Below are positions 7,711-16,456 of a stretch of DNA of 38,827 bases, piece after piece. The stretch is from an uncultured Bacteroidota bacterium (GTDB lineage: Bacteria > Bacteroidota > Bacteroidia > Chitinophagales > Chitinophagaceae). A program made the position numbers and the translations under genes. Where the stretch lies: the NCBI GenBank assembly GCA_903875055.1, contig CAIQUX010000142.1:1-38827 (forward strand), written 5' to 3'. Numbering within the stretch: position 1 is the first letter of the stretch; every line of letters starts with the position of its first letter. The notes below the pieces were generated by a model that saw nothing but the letters and a program-made list of their open reading frames with translations, did no database searches and was not told the DNA's origin.

Positions 7711-10700
7711 ATGAATAAACTCATTAAAAATATCATCCTGTTCTCTTTACGGCACAGGTATTTTATTTTCTTTATGACCGCTATACTGGCCGTCATCGGC
7801 TTCATAAGTTACAAGAATACCCCAATTGAAACATTTCCGGATGTGACGAATACACAGATCATCATCATCGCGCAATGGCCTGGACGAAGTGCGGAAGAAG
7901 TTGAAAAATTTGTGACAATCCCTATGGAAGTGGTACTAAATAGTGTTCAGAAAAAATCGAACCTGCGAAGCACGTCAGCTTTTGGATTAAGTTACATCCG
8001 TATCATCTTTGACGATGATGTGGATGATGCCTTTGCGCGTCAGCAGGTCTTGAGCCGATTAGGAGGAGCCGATTTGCCAGATGGCGTAAAACCAGATGTT
8101 CAGCCTCCTTACGGACCAACCGGAGAGATCTTCAGATATACCCTTCAAAGCGCCACCAAAGATATCCGTGAACTGACAACCATACAGAATTGGGTGCTTG
8201 ACCGTCAGTTTAAAAGTGTTCCTGGTGTCGCTGACGTGAACAGCTTCGGTGGTGAAGAAAAAACTTTCGAAGTCAGTGTAAATCCAGAACTTCTTTTAAA
8301 ATATAATCTTGTATCATTAGATGTTTATAGTGCCATTACTAAAAGTAATGTGAATGTGGGTGGTGATGTGATTGAAAAGAACGGGCAGGCCTACTTAGTA
8401 AGAGGTATCGGAGTGTTGAAAAATGCCAGTGACATTGAAAATATCATTGTAACTAAAATAAATGGCGTCCCCATTCTAGTCAAAAATATCGCAACGGTCG
8501 TCGAGGCAGGCAAACCTCGTCTCGGATGGGTGACACGGGATAAAAAACCCGATGTGATTGAAGGAATCGTCGTGATGCGGAAAGGAGAAAACCCTGCAAT
8601 CGTATTAGATGCGGTTCGGGCAAAAGTTAAGGAACTGAACACGAAAATTCTACCGCCTGATGTCAAAATCAACACCTTCTATGACAGGACAAACCTGATG
8701 GATTTCGCACAGGAAACAGTCATACATAATCTAATCGAAGGTATTATCCTGGTTACCCTGATCGTGTTCCTTTTCATGGCCGATTGGCGAACGACAATAA
8801 CCGTAGCCATCATTATTCCGCTGTCCTTATTATTTGCCTTCATCTGCATGCGTATCAAAGGCATGAGCGCCAATCTATTGAGTATGGGGGCGGTCGATTT
8901 CGGGATCATCATCGATGGGGCGGTCGTGATGGTCGAAGGTTTGTTTGTGATGCTCGACCATAAGGCGAAGGAAGTCGGTATGGAAAAATTCAATAAGCTT
9001 TCAAAACTTGGTCTGTTTAAAAATACGGCAACTGAAATGGGTAAGGCGATCTTCTTTTCTAAATTGATTATCCTCACTTGCCTGATGCCCATCTTCGCGT
9101 TTCAAAAAGTGGAAGGAAAAATGTTCTCTCCTTTAGCCTATACCTTGGGTTTTGCTTTGATAGGCGCCTTACTGTTTACACTTACATTGGTACCGGCTTT
9201 ATCCAGTATTTTACTGCGAAAAAACGTCAAGGAAAAACATAATATTCTCGTTAGCTTTTTTGAGAATACGGTCATGAAATTTTTTAAAATCACTTTCAAA
9301 CATCAGAAGACCAGTGTGCTGATTGCGTTGTCAATTATGGCGCTCAGTTTCTTTTCGGTTAAATTTTTAGGAACTGAATTCCTGCCCGAACTCGATGAAG
9401 GTGCCTTATGGGTGGAAGCCGAGTTGCCTATGAGCGTCTCCTTGCCTGAAGCGAACAGTATCTCCAACAAGATGGTGGATATACTTCGCGAATTCCCTGA
9501 AGTGAAACAAACGCTGGCGCAAGTCGGTCGAACTAATGATGGTACAGACCCCAAAGGTTTTTTCAATGTCCAGATTCAAGTAGATCTGTACCCGAAAGAA
9601 AAATGGAAACGAAAGATTACTGAAGATTCTCTGATCGACGAAATGGATAAACAACTGAGCAAACTACCCGGCATTGTATTGAATTACTCCCAGCCCATAC
9701 GCGATAATGTCGAGGAAGCCGTGGCGGGTGTGAATGCAGCCCTGGCAGTAAAAATATTCGGTCCTGATTTCAACACGTTAGATTCTCTGTCTAAAAAAGT
9801 AGCGGATCAATTGAAGACCGTAAAGGGCATTGAAGATTTGGGCATCTTGAAAAATTTGGGACAACCTGAATTTCGTATTGAACTCGATCAGCAAAAGATG
9901 GCTATCTATGGTGTCAATACCGAAGATGCTAACTCCGTCATCGAAATGGCCATCGGAGGTAAGGCAGCCACCGAACTATACGAAGGTGAACGTAAATTTG
10001 ATGTACGTATTCGATATCAGAAAGAGTTCAGGGATAATGAAGAGAAGATAGAAAATCTGATGATTCCGACGCAGGACGGAAGCAAGATTCCATTGAAGGA
10101 AATTGCCAAATTGTCTTCATTAACAGGGCCAGCCTTTATCTTCAGAGATAATAATACCCGCTATATTGCTGTTAAATTTTCAGTACGTGGCAGAGACCTT
10201 GGAAGCACTATTATGGAAGCCCAGAAGAAAGTGAACGATGCTGTCAAATTACCACAAGGATATACCAATACCTGGAACGGCGAATTTGAAAATCAACAGC
10301 GAGCCAGTAAGACCTTGGCCAATGTAGTGCCGATTTGCCTGTTAGTGGTCTTCATCATCCTGTTCATCACCTTTGGCAATATAAAGGATTCCGTACTTAC
10401 GATTATGAATGTACCGTTCGCCCTCATCGGTGGAATTCTCGCGCTTCACCTGACAGGTATTAATTTCAGTATATCGGCGGGTATCGGATTCATTGCACTC
10501 TTCGGTGTGTGCATTCAGAATGGAGTGATTCTCATTTCCGTTTTCACAAAAAACCTGAAAGAAGGAATGCATTGGGATATCGCCATCGAAGAAGGGGTAC
10601 GCACACGTGTGCGCCCGGTGGTCATGACGGCCCTGATGGCCATGATAGGTTTGATGCCTGCAGCCGTTTCGACCGGTATCGGCAGTGAAACACAAAAACC

Positions 10701-10851
10701 ATTGGCTATCGTTGTGATTGGCGGATTGATTACTTCCACTATCTTAACATTGCTCATTCTGCCTGTAATGTACGCTATGGTATACAAGCTGATGCATCTT
10801 CGTGAAAACAGGAAGTTGCTTCGAAAAGCCGGTATGATCAGTAAACCATAG
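7711..10851 (+). CDS. CzcA-type heavy-metal RND efflux pump
   Basis: This is a proton-driven inner membrane transporter of 1046 residues, normal for the heavy-metal efflux RND subfamily. TM1 is at about 15-33; large periplasmic loops follow TM1 and TM7; TM2-6 fall at about 338-500 and TM8-12 at about 870-1030. TM4 carries GAVDFGIIIDGAVVMVEG with D396, D402 and E409. The spacing equals that of the proton-relay D402/D408/E415 of CzcA and differs from the CusA pattern, so zinc, cobalt or cadmium is more likely than copper or silver. It is third in the operon; the next gene starts 8 bases after its stop. I do not use the czcA symbol because substrate specificity is only inferred. Confidence 0.94.
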   Translation: MNKLIKNIILFSLRHRYFIFFMTAILAVIGFISYKNTPIETFPDVTNTQIIIIAQWPGRSAEEVEKFVTIPMEVVLNSVQKKSNLRSTSAFGLSYIRIIFDDDVDDAFARQQVLSRLGGADLPDGVKPDVQPPYGPTGEIFRYTLQSATKDIRELTTIQNWVLDRQFKSVPGVADVNSFGGEEKTFEVSVNPELLLKYNLVSLDVYSAITKSNVNVGGDVIEKNGQAYLVRGIGVLKNASDIENIIVTKINGVPILVKNIATVVEAGKPRLGWVTRDKKPDVIEGIVVMRKGENPAIVLDAVRAKVKELNTKILPPDVKINTFYDRTNLMDFAQETVIHNLIEGIILVTLIVFLFMADWRTTITVAIIIPLSLLFAFICMRIKGMSANLLSMGAVDFGIIIDGAVVMVEGLFVMLDHKAKEVGMEKFNKLSKLGLFKNTATEMGKAIFFSKLIILTCLMPIFAFQKVEGKMFSPLAYTLGFALIGALLFTLTLVPALSSILLRKNVKEKHNILVSFFENTVMKFFKITFKHQKTSVLIALSIMALSFFSVKFLGTEFLPELDEGALWVEAELPMSVSLPEANSISNKMVDILREFPEVKQTLAQVGRTNDGTDPKGFFNVQIQVDLYPKEKWKRKITEDSLIDEMDKQLSKLPGIVLNYSQPIRDNVEEAVAGVNAALAVKIFGPDFNTLDSLSKKVADQLKTVKGIEDLGILKNLGQPEFRIELDQQKMAIYGVNTEDANSVIEMAIGGKAATELYEGERKFDVRIRYQKEFRDNEEKIENLMIPTQDGSKIPLKEIAKLSSLTGPAFIFRDNNTRYIAVKFSVRGRDLGSTIMEAQKKVNDAVKLPQGYTNTWNGEFENQQRASKTLANVVPICLLVVFIILFITFGNIKDSVLTIMNVPFALIGGILALHLTGINFSISAGIGFIALFGVCIQNGVILISVFTKNLKEGMHWDIAIEEGVRTRVRPVVMTALMAMIGLMPAAVSTGIGSETQKPLAIVVIGGLITSTILTLLILPVMYAMVYKLMHLRENRKLLRKAGMISKP

Positions 10852-10859
10852 GGTCTGTC

Positions 10860-11558
10860 ATGAAAAAAAAGAGCCTACTCTTCTTGTTCCTTTTTATTCT
10901 TTTCAGCGGGAATGCATATGCACAAAAGCCATTAAACGATGCCATGTCGTGGCTTTCAGCCGGTATCAATCAGAAGATACAATATAAGTGGGGTGTAAAA
11001 TTATTGACCCGTTTCAGGATAGGAGAAAATTTTACGCAACTCAATTCCTGGTATTCAGATCTGGGTGTGCAGTATGACATCAATGACAAATTGAATGTGA
11101 CACTTAATTATGTGCTGGCGCCAAGCCGTGCATCGAATATGAGGTTTAATAATTTCCATCAATATTATGGCTCGATTAATTATAAGATTAAACCGTTTAA
11201 ACACTGGGAAATAGCCGATCGTATCATCCTGCAACGTACCAGTAGCGGCAGCGTAATGGATAGCGGCGATCCTTCAAAAAACTCAACCGATTTCCGTAAT
11301 AAACTCGAAATCGGACGCAAGTTCAACAAACATTATTCGGCCTTCATGGCTGATGAAGTGTTGCTACCATTATCAAGCACACCATTTGAAATAAAACGGA
11401 ACCGATTTTATGCGGGAATCAACCGGGTCATCACTAAGCGCATCAATCTTGATATGTATTTCGTACTGCAAAGTTCTTACCACAGTTCCTCTCAGAACAA
11501 TCGCTATTATATCTATGGTCTTGATTTCAATTATAAACTCAGGCGCATTTTACTCTAA
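10860..11558 (+). CDS. DUF2490 family outer membrane beta-barrel protein
   Basis: 232 residues with a signal peptide (MKKKSLLFLFLFILFSGNAYA, then QKP). The rest alternates polar and aromatic residues in short strands (LNVTLNYVLAP, YYIYGLDFNYKL) and ends in an aromatic-rich strand, as expected for an outer membrane barrel. The pattern fits the DUF2490 family of Bacteroidota and Proteobacteria, whose function is unknown. It starts 8 bases after the CzcA-type pump gene, so it is co-transcribed and probably belongs to the metal response, perhaps as an outer membrane pore or assembly factor; that role is inference. Confidence 0.8.
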   Translation: MKKKSLLFLFLFILFSGNAYAQKPLNDAMSWLSAGINQKIQYKWGVKLLTRFRIGENFTQLNSWYSDLGVQYDINDKLNVTLNYVLAPSRASNMRFNNFHQYYGSINYKIKPFKHWEIADRIILQRTSSGSVMDSGDPSKNSTDFRNKLEIGRKFNKHYSAFMADEVLLPLSSTPFEIKRNRFYAGINRVITKRINLDMYFVLQSSYHSSSQNNRYYIYGLDFNYKLRRILL

Positions 11559-11576
11559 CAATAAATAGCTACAAAG

Positions 11577-11873
11577 ATGAATTCAAAATCAACACATATC
11601 TTAAGCACATCCGTCAACCTGCTCGGGTTTTGTTTGATTGTGATAACATCATTAAAGATTTCGAATTATAGCGAAAAATCTCTGATTGATGAATTTACCG
11701 GATTTGCTTCCGTCTTGTTATCTGCGTCGAGTTTTCTTTCTTTCTTATCTATTCGCAGTAACAGTGAATTGAAAAGCATCCGTTATGAAAATGTCGCCGA
11801 CATCATTTTCCTCATCGCCCTTACACTCATTTTCATAGTCATCGTACTCGTTTCCCTCAACATCATGTTTTAA
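11577..11873 (+). CDS. Small three-helix inner membrane protein, unknown function
   Basis: 98 residues with three hydrophobic segments (about 10-26, 40-58, 74-97), separated by short charged loops (KISNYSEKSLIDEF and SNSELKSIRYENVAD). No cysteine or histidine cluster is present, so it is not an obvious metal binder, although H7 is near the N terminus. It begins 18 bases after the DUF2490 gene and is followed 48 bases later by the His-rich gene, so it is likely part of the same transcript. I do not recognise the family. It might be a small accessory subunit of the pump. Confidence 0.72.
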   Translation: MNSKSTHILSTSVNLLGFCLIVITSLKISNYSEKSLIDEFTGFASVLLSASSFLSFLSIRSNSELKSIRYENVADIIFLIALTLIFIVIVLVSLNIMF

Positions 11874-11921
11874 TCGACATCCTTTCTATAAACCGAAAAA
11901 ATGAAATACATTTGAAGCCGC

Positions 11922-12323
11922 TTGAAACGTATTCTATACATAGTATTTCTTCTTTATTATCTTTTTGGCAGTTTGGTTTTGCCTATGGGTAATTTCAGTG
12001 CTGTGGCCGATATCCCTGAAATGTATCAACATTGTAAAACCACAGAAGATAAGGACCTTACAGCCTTTGAATTCCTGACGGATCATCTGGTCAACACCGA
12101 CGGGTTATTTGACAAATTCGATCATCGTCATGCGCAGAAGCCCCACAAGCCTTTTCATTCACACGTTCAGCACAATTCGTATCAGGTTGCTGCCAAGGGT
12201 CTCTTTCCCTATATCAATGAAATCTTCCATTCTAAAGAAAATATTAAGCCCCTAAGTTTCTATTCAGAAAACTATCACTACGAACAAATCTCTTCAATTT
12301 TTCATCCGCCGGCTGTTGTTTAA
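11922..12323 (+). CDS. Small exported His-rich protein of metal efflux operons, TTG start
   Basis: 133 residues from TTG 11922. Stop codon TGA at 11913-11915 is in frame just upstream, so no ATG start is possible, and the TTG gives a good signal sequence or anchor (MKRILYIVFLLYYLFGSLVLP). The middle carries a His cluster, H68, H70, H75, H79, H81 and H84 within DHRHAQKPHKPFHSHVQHN, suited to binding Zn, Ni, Co or Cu. A single Cys is at 38. Small exported proteins of this shape accompany CzcA-type operons in Bacteroidota; their function is unknown, and metal buffering or sensing at the periplasmic face is a guess. A five-codon minigene (ATG at 11901 to TGA at 11915) lies immediately upstream and could couple or limit translation. 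Confidence 0.7.
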   Translation: MKRILYIVFLLYYLFGSLVLPMGNFSAVADIPEMYQHCKTTEDKDLTAFEFLTDHLVNTDGLFDKFDHRHAQKPHKPFHSHVQHNSYQVAAKGLFPYINEIFHSKENIKPLSFYSENYHYEQISSIFHPPAVV

Positions 12324-12325
12324 TG

Positions 12326-12357
12326 TTTGTATAGTCCATTATGGGCTCTTAAATTTG
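12326..12357 (+). promoter_or_regulatory. Promoter of the small frameshifted exported gene
   Basis: TTTG at 12326-12329, a 20-base spacer and TAAATTTG at 12350-12357 are an excellent Bacteroidota promoter, ending 24 bases before the ATG at 12382. Confidence 0.8.
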
Positions 12358-12381
12358 AACAATTAATAAATAATTTCTTAC

Positions 12382-12671
12382 ATGAAATATCACATGTTGG
12401 TTACTTTCATCATACCTTTTCTAACAACGGCCGTTTTCGCCTTCTTCACACCTCCTAATGCAGTCCTGCCAGCGTATTCCCAAAGATTTGCAGCCCAATA
12501 TCATTCCGCTAAGCGAAATCAAGTAGCCCAAATCGAAAAACCGATGGCTCCGTGATTTTTGAAATCAAGGAAGGGTTGAACGTAAAAGACGGTCTCTATC
12601 TTGAAGACCAAATAGATGGTCATTTCCTTCCTCTGTTCGATCGCAACGCAAGTATTAATAATAATGGATAA
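12382..12671 (+). pseudogene. Small exported protein gene with an apparent one-base deletion
   Basis: From ATG 12382 the frame gives a signal-peptide-like start (MKYHMLVTFIIPFLTTAVFA) and stops at TGA 12553-12555 after 57 codons. The -1 frame then continues with protein-like sequence (TDGSVIFEIKEGLNVKDG) to TAA 12669-12671. The frames join at an A5 run (GAAAAACC, about 12535-12541). One more A would give GAA AAA ACC and one continuous protein of 96 residues. This is either a real slippage mutation, a sequencing error or a programmed -1 shift. Alternatively GTG 12551, which overlaps the TGA, could start the second part. A strong promoter precedes it. The product family is not recognised; its place next to metal pump genes suggests a periplasmic accessory role. 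Confidence 0.55.
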
Positions 12672-12858
12672 TAAATGCTATATTCATTCTCAAGACATAC
12701 ATTCAACAATCAGCCTTTTCAATTTCGTGTATGGGTCACACGATAATGATCAATCAGGCAAAATCATCACGAACCCGATCTCTTAAGATATAGAGCAACG
12801 AACCTTACCAGTAAAGCCACTTGCCTCTTAATTTCAAATAGTTTAACTCAGTAATAAA

Positions 12859-14124
12859 ATGGAAACAATAAAACTATATTTCAATAATGCACCCGACAGT
12901 CATCGGGTCTTACTCATGATTGTTTCAATTTTCCTATTCTGGAACATTGAAAACATGCTGGGTCTGGGTCTTCAATACAAAAAATGGAAACATGCATTTT
13001 TCAATACTTCCTTTCTGCTTATTACTCTGCCTGTTCAGGGTTTGTTCAGTTACCTTTCCATCATGGCATATCGATGGACCGGTGCACATCCTGAATTTGG
13101 GTTATTTCATTTTATACCAGGTATGAAACATGCCTGGGTTGAATGCATCGTCACCTTCGTTGTATTTGATTTTTTCGAATATTTCTATCACATCCTGATG
13201 CATAAGATCAAGCCGCTTTGGCTACTTCATGTGGTTCATCATAGTGATACAGTCGTGGATGTGTCTACTACATTTCGCGAACATCCGATGGAGTCAGTTA
13301 CACGGATGTTTGTGCTTGTAATCAATATTATCCTTTGCGGAGCCAGCATGTGGGCCTTGTTGTTAAGGCAATTTGTACAGGTGTTCTTCACAGCCTTCAC
13401 ACATGCTCAATACCGCTTACCTGAACGTGTCGATAAGATCGTAAGCGCAATCTTCGTGACGCCTAATGTTCATCATGTCCATCATCATGCCATTCAGCCT
13501 TATACCGATTCTAATTATGGCGATGTATTCTCCGTCTGGGACAGATTATTCGGCACGTACAAAAAGCTGCCTGCCGACCAAGTAATTTTCGGGATCGATA
13601 ATTATATCAATCCTAAGGAATCCAAGGACCTATGGTTCCTGATGAAATTTCCATTTATGAAGGCTAAATCCAATATTGTTCCCGTCATCTTGCTTCTGAT
13701 TGCTTTATGCTACTCCTTACCGGCAAAAGCACAGAAATGTAACCCTGACATTATCCTTGGCAATTGGATTAGTCCGGATAAAGATCTGATTATTCAATGT
13801 TATAGAGATAAGAATACTTATTGCGGTAAAGTAATATGGTTTAAAAAGTACAACGACCGTGTCGAAGATAAGACGAAAGGCATACCCGAATCGACCTGGC
13901 TTCAGAGTGTGGTGATGAAACACTTTTGCTATTGCAGCAATAAGTGGACAGGAGGAGAGATTCATGATCTTAAATCAGACAAGATTTACGACGCCACCAT
14001 CAAAATGAATGATCCAAATTCCATGAAAGTTACAGGTTATATTTTTCTGCCCATCTTCGGGGAATCGATGGTGTTTACACGCTATAAGGCATCTACCCTG
14101 CCCTTTTTTGATACAAGTCCTTAG
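12859..14124 (+). CDS. Fusion of a sterol desaturase/fatty acid hydroxylase-type membrane domain with a periplasmic DUF2147 domain
   Basis: 421 residues. Residues 1-250 are a membrane-bound di-iron hydroxylase-type domain with TM segments at about 17-37, 45-70, 93-112 and 147-175 and His ligands in the classical order: H111xxxH115, H124xxHH128, H142 in REHP, H182 and H205-H206, H208-H210 in NVHHVHHH. Such enzymes oxidise lipid acyl chains or sterol-like lipids using O2. Residues about 273-291 form another hydrophobic segment with a signal-like end (SLPAKAQ). Residues 292-421 match DUF2147 (GNWISPDKDLIIQCY, YCGKVIWFKKYNDR, GYIFLPIFGESMVFTRY), usually a stand-alone periplasmic protein. It lies between two RND systems, so lipid modification as part of the metal or toxic-compound response is an inference. 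Own transcription is possible; no clear promoter box seen. Confidence 0.85.
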   Translation: METIKLYFNNAPDSHRVLLMIVSIFLFWNIENMLGLGLQYKKWKHAFFNTSFLLITLPVQGLFSYLSIMAYRWTGAHPEFGLFHFIPGMKHAWVECIVTFVVFDFFEYFYHILMHKIKPLWLLHVVHHSDTVVDVSTTFREHPMESVTRMFVLVINIILCGASMWALLLRQFVQVFFTAFTHAQYRLPERVDKIVSAIFVTPNVHHVHHHAIQPYTDSNYGDVFSVWDRLFGTYKKLPADQVIFGIDNYINPKESKDLWFLMKFPFMKAKSNIVPVILLLIALCYSLPAKAQKCNPDIILGNWISPDKDLIIQCYRDKNTYCGKVIWFKKYNDRVEDKTKGIPESTWLQSVVMKHFCYCSNKWTGGEIHDLKSDKIYDATIKMNDPNSMKVTGYIFLPIFGESMVFTRYKASTLPFFDTSP

Positions 14125-14202
14125 TAATAAATATGATTTTTGAAATGATTTTTGCATTTTTACAGTTAATTCAATTTCCACTGTACCCGAAAAACCTATT
14201 TC

Positions 14203-15489
14203 ATGATGATTCGAATTATATTTTTTTTATGCCTGCTCAGCTTTTCTTATTGTATTCTGTCTGCTCAGCAACAAAGAAATATCGATTTCTATCAGAGGCT
14301 GGCTTATAAGAACAATCCCGTTCTCAAACAAAATAATAATGTGCAACATATCGTCTTGCTTCAGAATGATCTCCTGAAAATTACGAATTACAAACCACAG
14401 ATTTCGCTGACTGGTGATCTGATGTTTACTCCTGCCTTGCTCCGGAACGGAAAAGTCATTTCATTTGCCAATTCCTATGAAGACAACGGTCTGGGGTATG
14501 ACGCAGCCTTAAGTAACCGGACCCTTTATGCAGGTCAGTTGAATCTCACGCAAAATATCTTCAACCGTAAGATTGTTCAGACGGCCATTTCACAGAATAA
14601 TACCTACAACGAAACTGTTGAACTTGCAAACAAGCAATTGAAACATGATATCGATAAAAATGTTTCAGACCAGTATATTGGCATCTATCAAACGCAGCAG
14701 CAAATGAATTATGTCCAACAGATCATCCGAAAAATAAATGAACGAAAAAACATTGTGGAACAACTTGTCAAAAAGGGAGTGATGGCTGAAAGTGATTTTC
14801 TCATGCTAGGCATGACTCTCATGGAAGAAGAAAACGGCTATGAGTTATTGCGTATTCAGTTGATTAGTCAGTTAGGGCAATTGCAGCTGTTATGCAACAT
14901 GAAGGATACAACCATTTATGAATTTGAAAAGCCTGATCTGGTATTATCCAGCCCCGTTCATGAATTTCAATATCAGCAGAAATACGTCACAGACAGTTCA
15001 TACATTGACTGGCAACAGAAAGTGAGTGAAACCAAATATCTGCCGCAAGTAAGCCTGATTGCCAACTCTGGCATTTACAGTTCAAACATCTCCACGCTCT
15101 ACCGTAACATAGGGTTTAGCGGTGGTGTGCATCTGAATCTGCCAATTTATGACGGGCAACAACGTAAGAACGTGGCGCAGCAATTTCAACTGGAAAAGGA
15201 AAACCTGAAAATTGGAAGAGACTTTTCCGATGGGCAAATTCACGCCAGTTTAAATTATCTGAAACAGCAAATCAGCGGTACGGAAAAAAGTATTCATATG
15301 CTTGATGAACAGATCAAATCGCATGAACAACTGCTGAATATTCTGAAAGAGAAAATCGTTATTGGTCAAACCTCCGTAACAGATTATCTGGTCTCGCTGC
15401 AAGAATATGCAACTACCTGCCGGAGCAGAGCAATGACCGAAACTAATCTCCTATTACTGATCAACCAATATAATTATATAAACTGGTAA
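14203..15489 (+). CDS. TolC-family outer membrane efflux protein of RND system 2
   Basis: 428 residues with a signal peptide (MMIRIIFFLCLLSFSYCILS, then AQQQ). The body shows two TolC repeats with helical, Gln/Asn/Ile-rich stretches and the typical conserved GHxxLNLPIYDGQQRKN-like segment (here GGVHLNLPIYDGQQRK at about 305-320), which marks the second beta-helix junction. The adaptor gene follows after 4 bases and the pump after that, so it is the first gene of a tripartite operon. Start at ATG 14203; the adjacent ATG at 14206 is equally possible. Substrate is not visible here. Confidence 0.9.
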   Translation: MMIRIIFFLCLLSFSYCILSAQQQRNIDFYQRLAYKNNPVLKQNNNVQHIVLLQNDLLKITNYKPQISLTGDLMFTPALLRNGKVISFANSYEDNGLGYDAALSNRTLYAGQLNLTQNIFNRKIVQTAISQNNTYNETVELANKQLKHDIDKNVSDQYIGIYQTQQQMNYVQQIIRKINERKNIVEQLVKKGVMAESDFLMLGMTLMEEENGYELLRIQLISQLGQLQLLCNMKDTTIYEFEKPDLVLSSPVHEFQYQQKYVTDSSYIDWQQKVSETKYLPQVSLIANSGIYSSNISTLYRNIGFSGGVHLNLPIYDGQQRKNVAQQFQLEKENLKIGRDFSDGQIHASLNYLKQQISGTEKSIHMLDEQIKSHEQLLNILKEKIVIGQTSVTDYLVSLQEYATTCRSRAMTETNLLLLINQYNYINW

Positions 15490-15493
15490 CAAG

Positions 15494-16456
15494 ATGAATG
15501 TACAAAGCAATCGAATGAAATGGATTTATTATGGCGCAGGAAGCGTGCTGGGTGTTGTCATCCTTGGCTTTGCCGTCAACCTGTTTTTAAAACAGAATAC
15601 CTTGAATGAAACTGTTGAAACAACGTCATCGCAAAGCATCGTTGAAGTTTCGGCAGCAGTGGCAGGCAACGAATCCCTTTCTGAATTTATCACCCTGAAT
15701 GGTGTTACGAAATTCTTAATCACGTCAACGATCAGGAGTCATGTAACAGGTTATGTGGCTTCGTTGAATTATAGCACAAACAATATGGTACACAAAGGGG
15801 CGCTTTTCTGTTCGGTGAAGACCAAGGAGCAGGACGCGCTCAGAGATATGCCTCGCGTTGACACCTCTATGCAACTTTTTAACAAACCGCTTTCTGTGTA
15901 TAGTAATGCAGCCGGCCTGATTACAACACTCAATATTCATAATGGTGATTATGTTTCTGAGGGGGATATACTCGCGGTAGTGACTGAACCATCCTCGCTC
16001 ATACTCGTGGTGAATGTACCCTTCGAATATAATCGCCAGATTCATATCGGGACGCCATGTGATGTAATTTTTTCTGACCATCGAAAAATGAATCTGTGCA
16101 TTAACGGTATACTGCCAACAGTTGAAGCCGCCTCACAAACCCAATCATACTACATTAAATTACCGAATCAGAACCTTCCCGAAAACCTGAATGTGACATT
16201 GAATCTCATGACTAAAAAATCGGCTGTGGGCTCACTGACGGTTCCAGCTAGCGCCTTACAAACCGATGAACTTGAAAAGGAATTCTGGGTGATGAAAATA
16301 CATCGTGGCGTTGCCTATAAGACACCCGTGAAACCCGGTTCGCAAAATTCGTCACTCATTGAAATCAAAGAAGGTGATATCAAGGCAGGCGATACGATTG
16401 TCACAGATGGTTCATATCATCTGGAAGATTCTTCACTCGTAAGCATCATACAATAA
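15494..16456 (+). CDS. Periplasmic adaptor of RND system 2, nearly lacking the alpha-hairpin
   Basis: 320 residues, shorter than usual. An N-terminal membrane anchor (about 10-32, YYGAGSVLGVVILGFAVNLF) replaces the lipobox of adaptor 1. Two lipoyl half-motifs are seen, about 82-110 (GYVASLNYSTNNMVHKGALF) and about 133-165 (AGLITTLNIHNGDYVSEGDI). Only about 20 residues separate them, against 60-70 in adaptors with a coiled-coil hairpin. A beta-barrel domain (about 166-245) and a membrane-proximal domain (about 246-320) follow. Without the hairpin, contact with the TolC-like channel must be made differently, as has been described for hairpin-less spirochaete adaptors. Its stop TAA shares one base with the ATG of the pump gene (16454-16456), so translation is coupled. 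Confidence 0.88.
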   Translation: MNVQSNRMKWIYYGAGSVLGVVILGFAVNLFLKQNTLNETVETTSSQSIVEVSAAVAGNESLSEFITLNGVTKFLITSTIRSHVTGYVASLNYSTNNMVHKGALFCSVKTKEQDALRDMPRVDTSMQLFNKPLSVYSNAAGLITTLNIHNGDYVSEGDILAVVTEPSSLILVVNVPFEYNRQIHIGTPCDVIFSDHRKMNLCINGILPTVEAASQTQSYYIKLPNQNLPENLNVTLNLMTKKSAVGSLTVPASALQTDELEKEFWVMKIHRGVAYKTPVKPGSQNSSLIEIKEGDIKAGDTIVTDGSYHLEDSSLVSIIQ

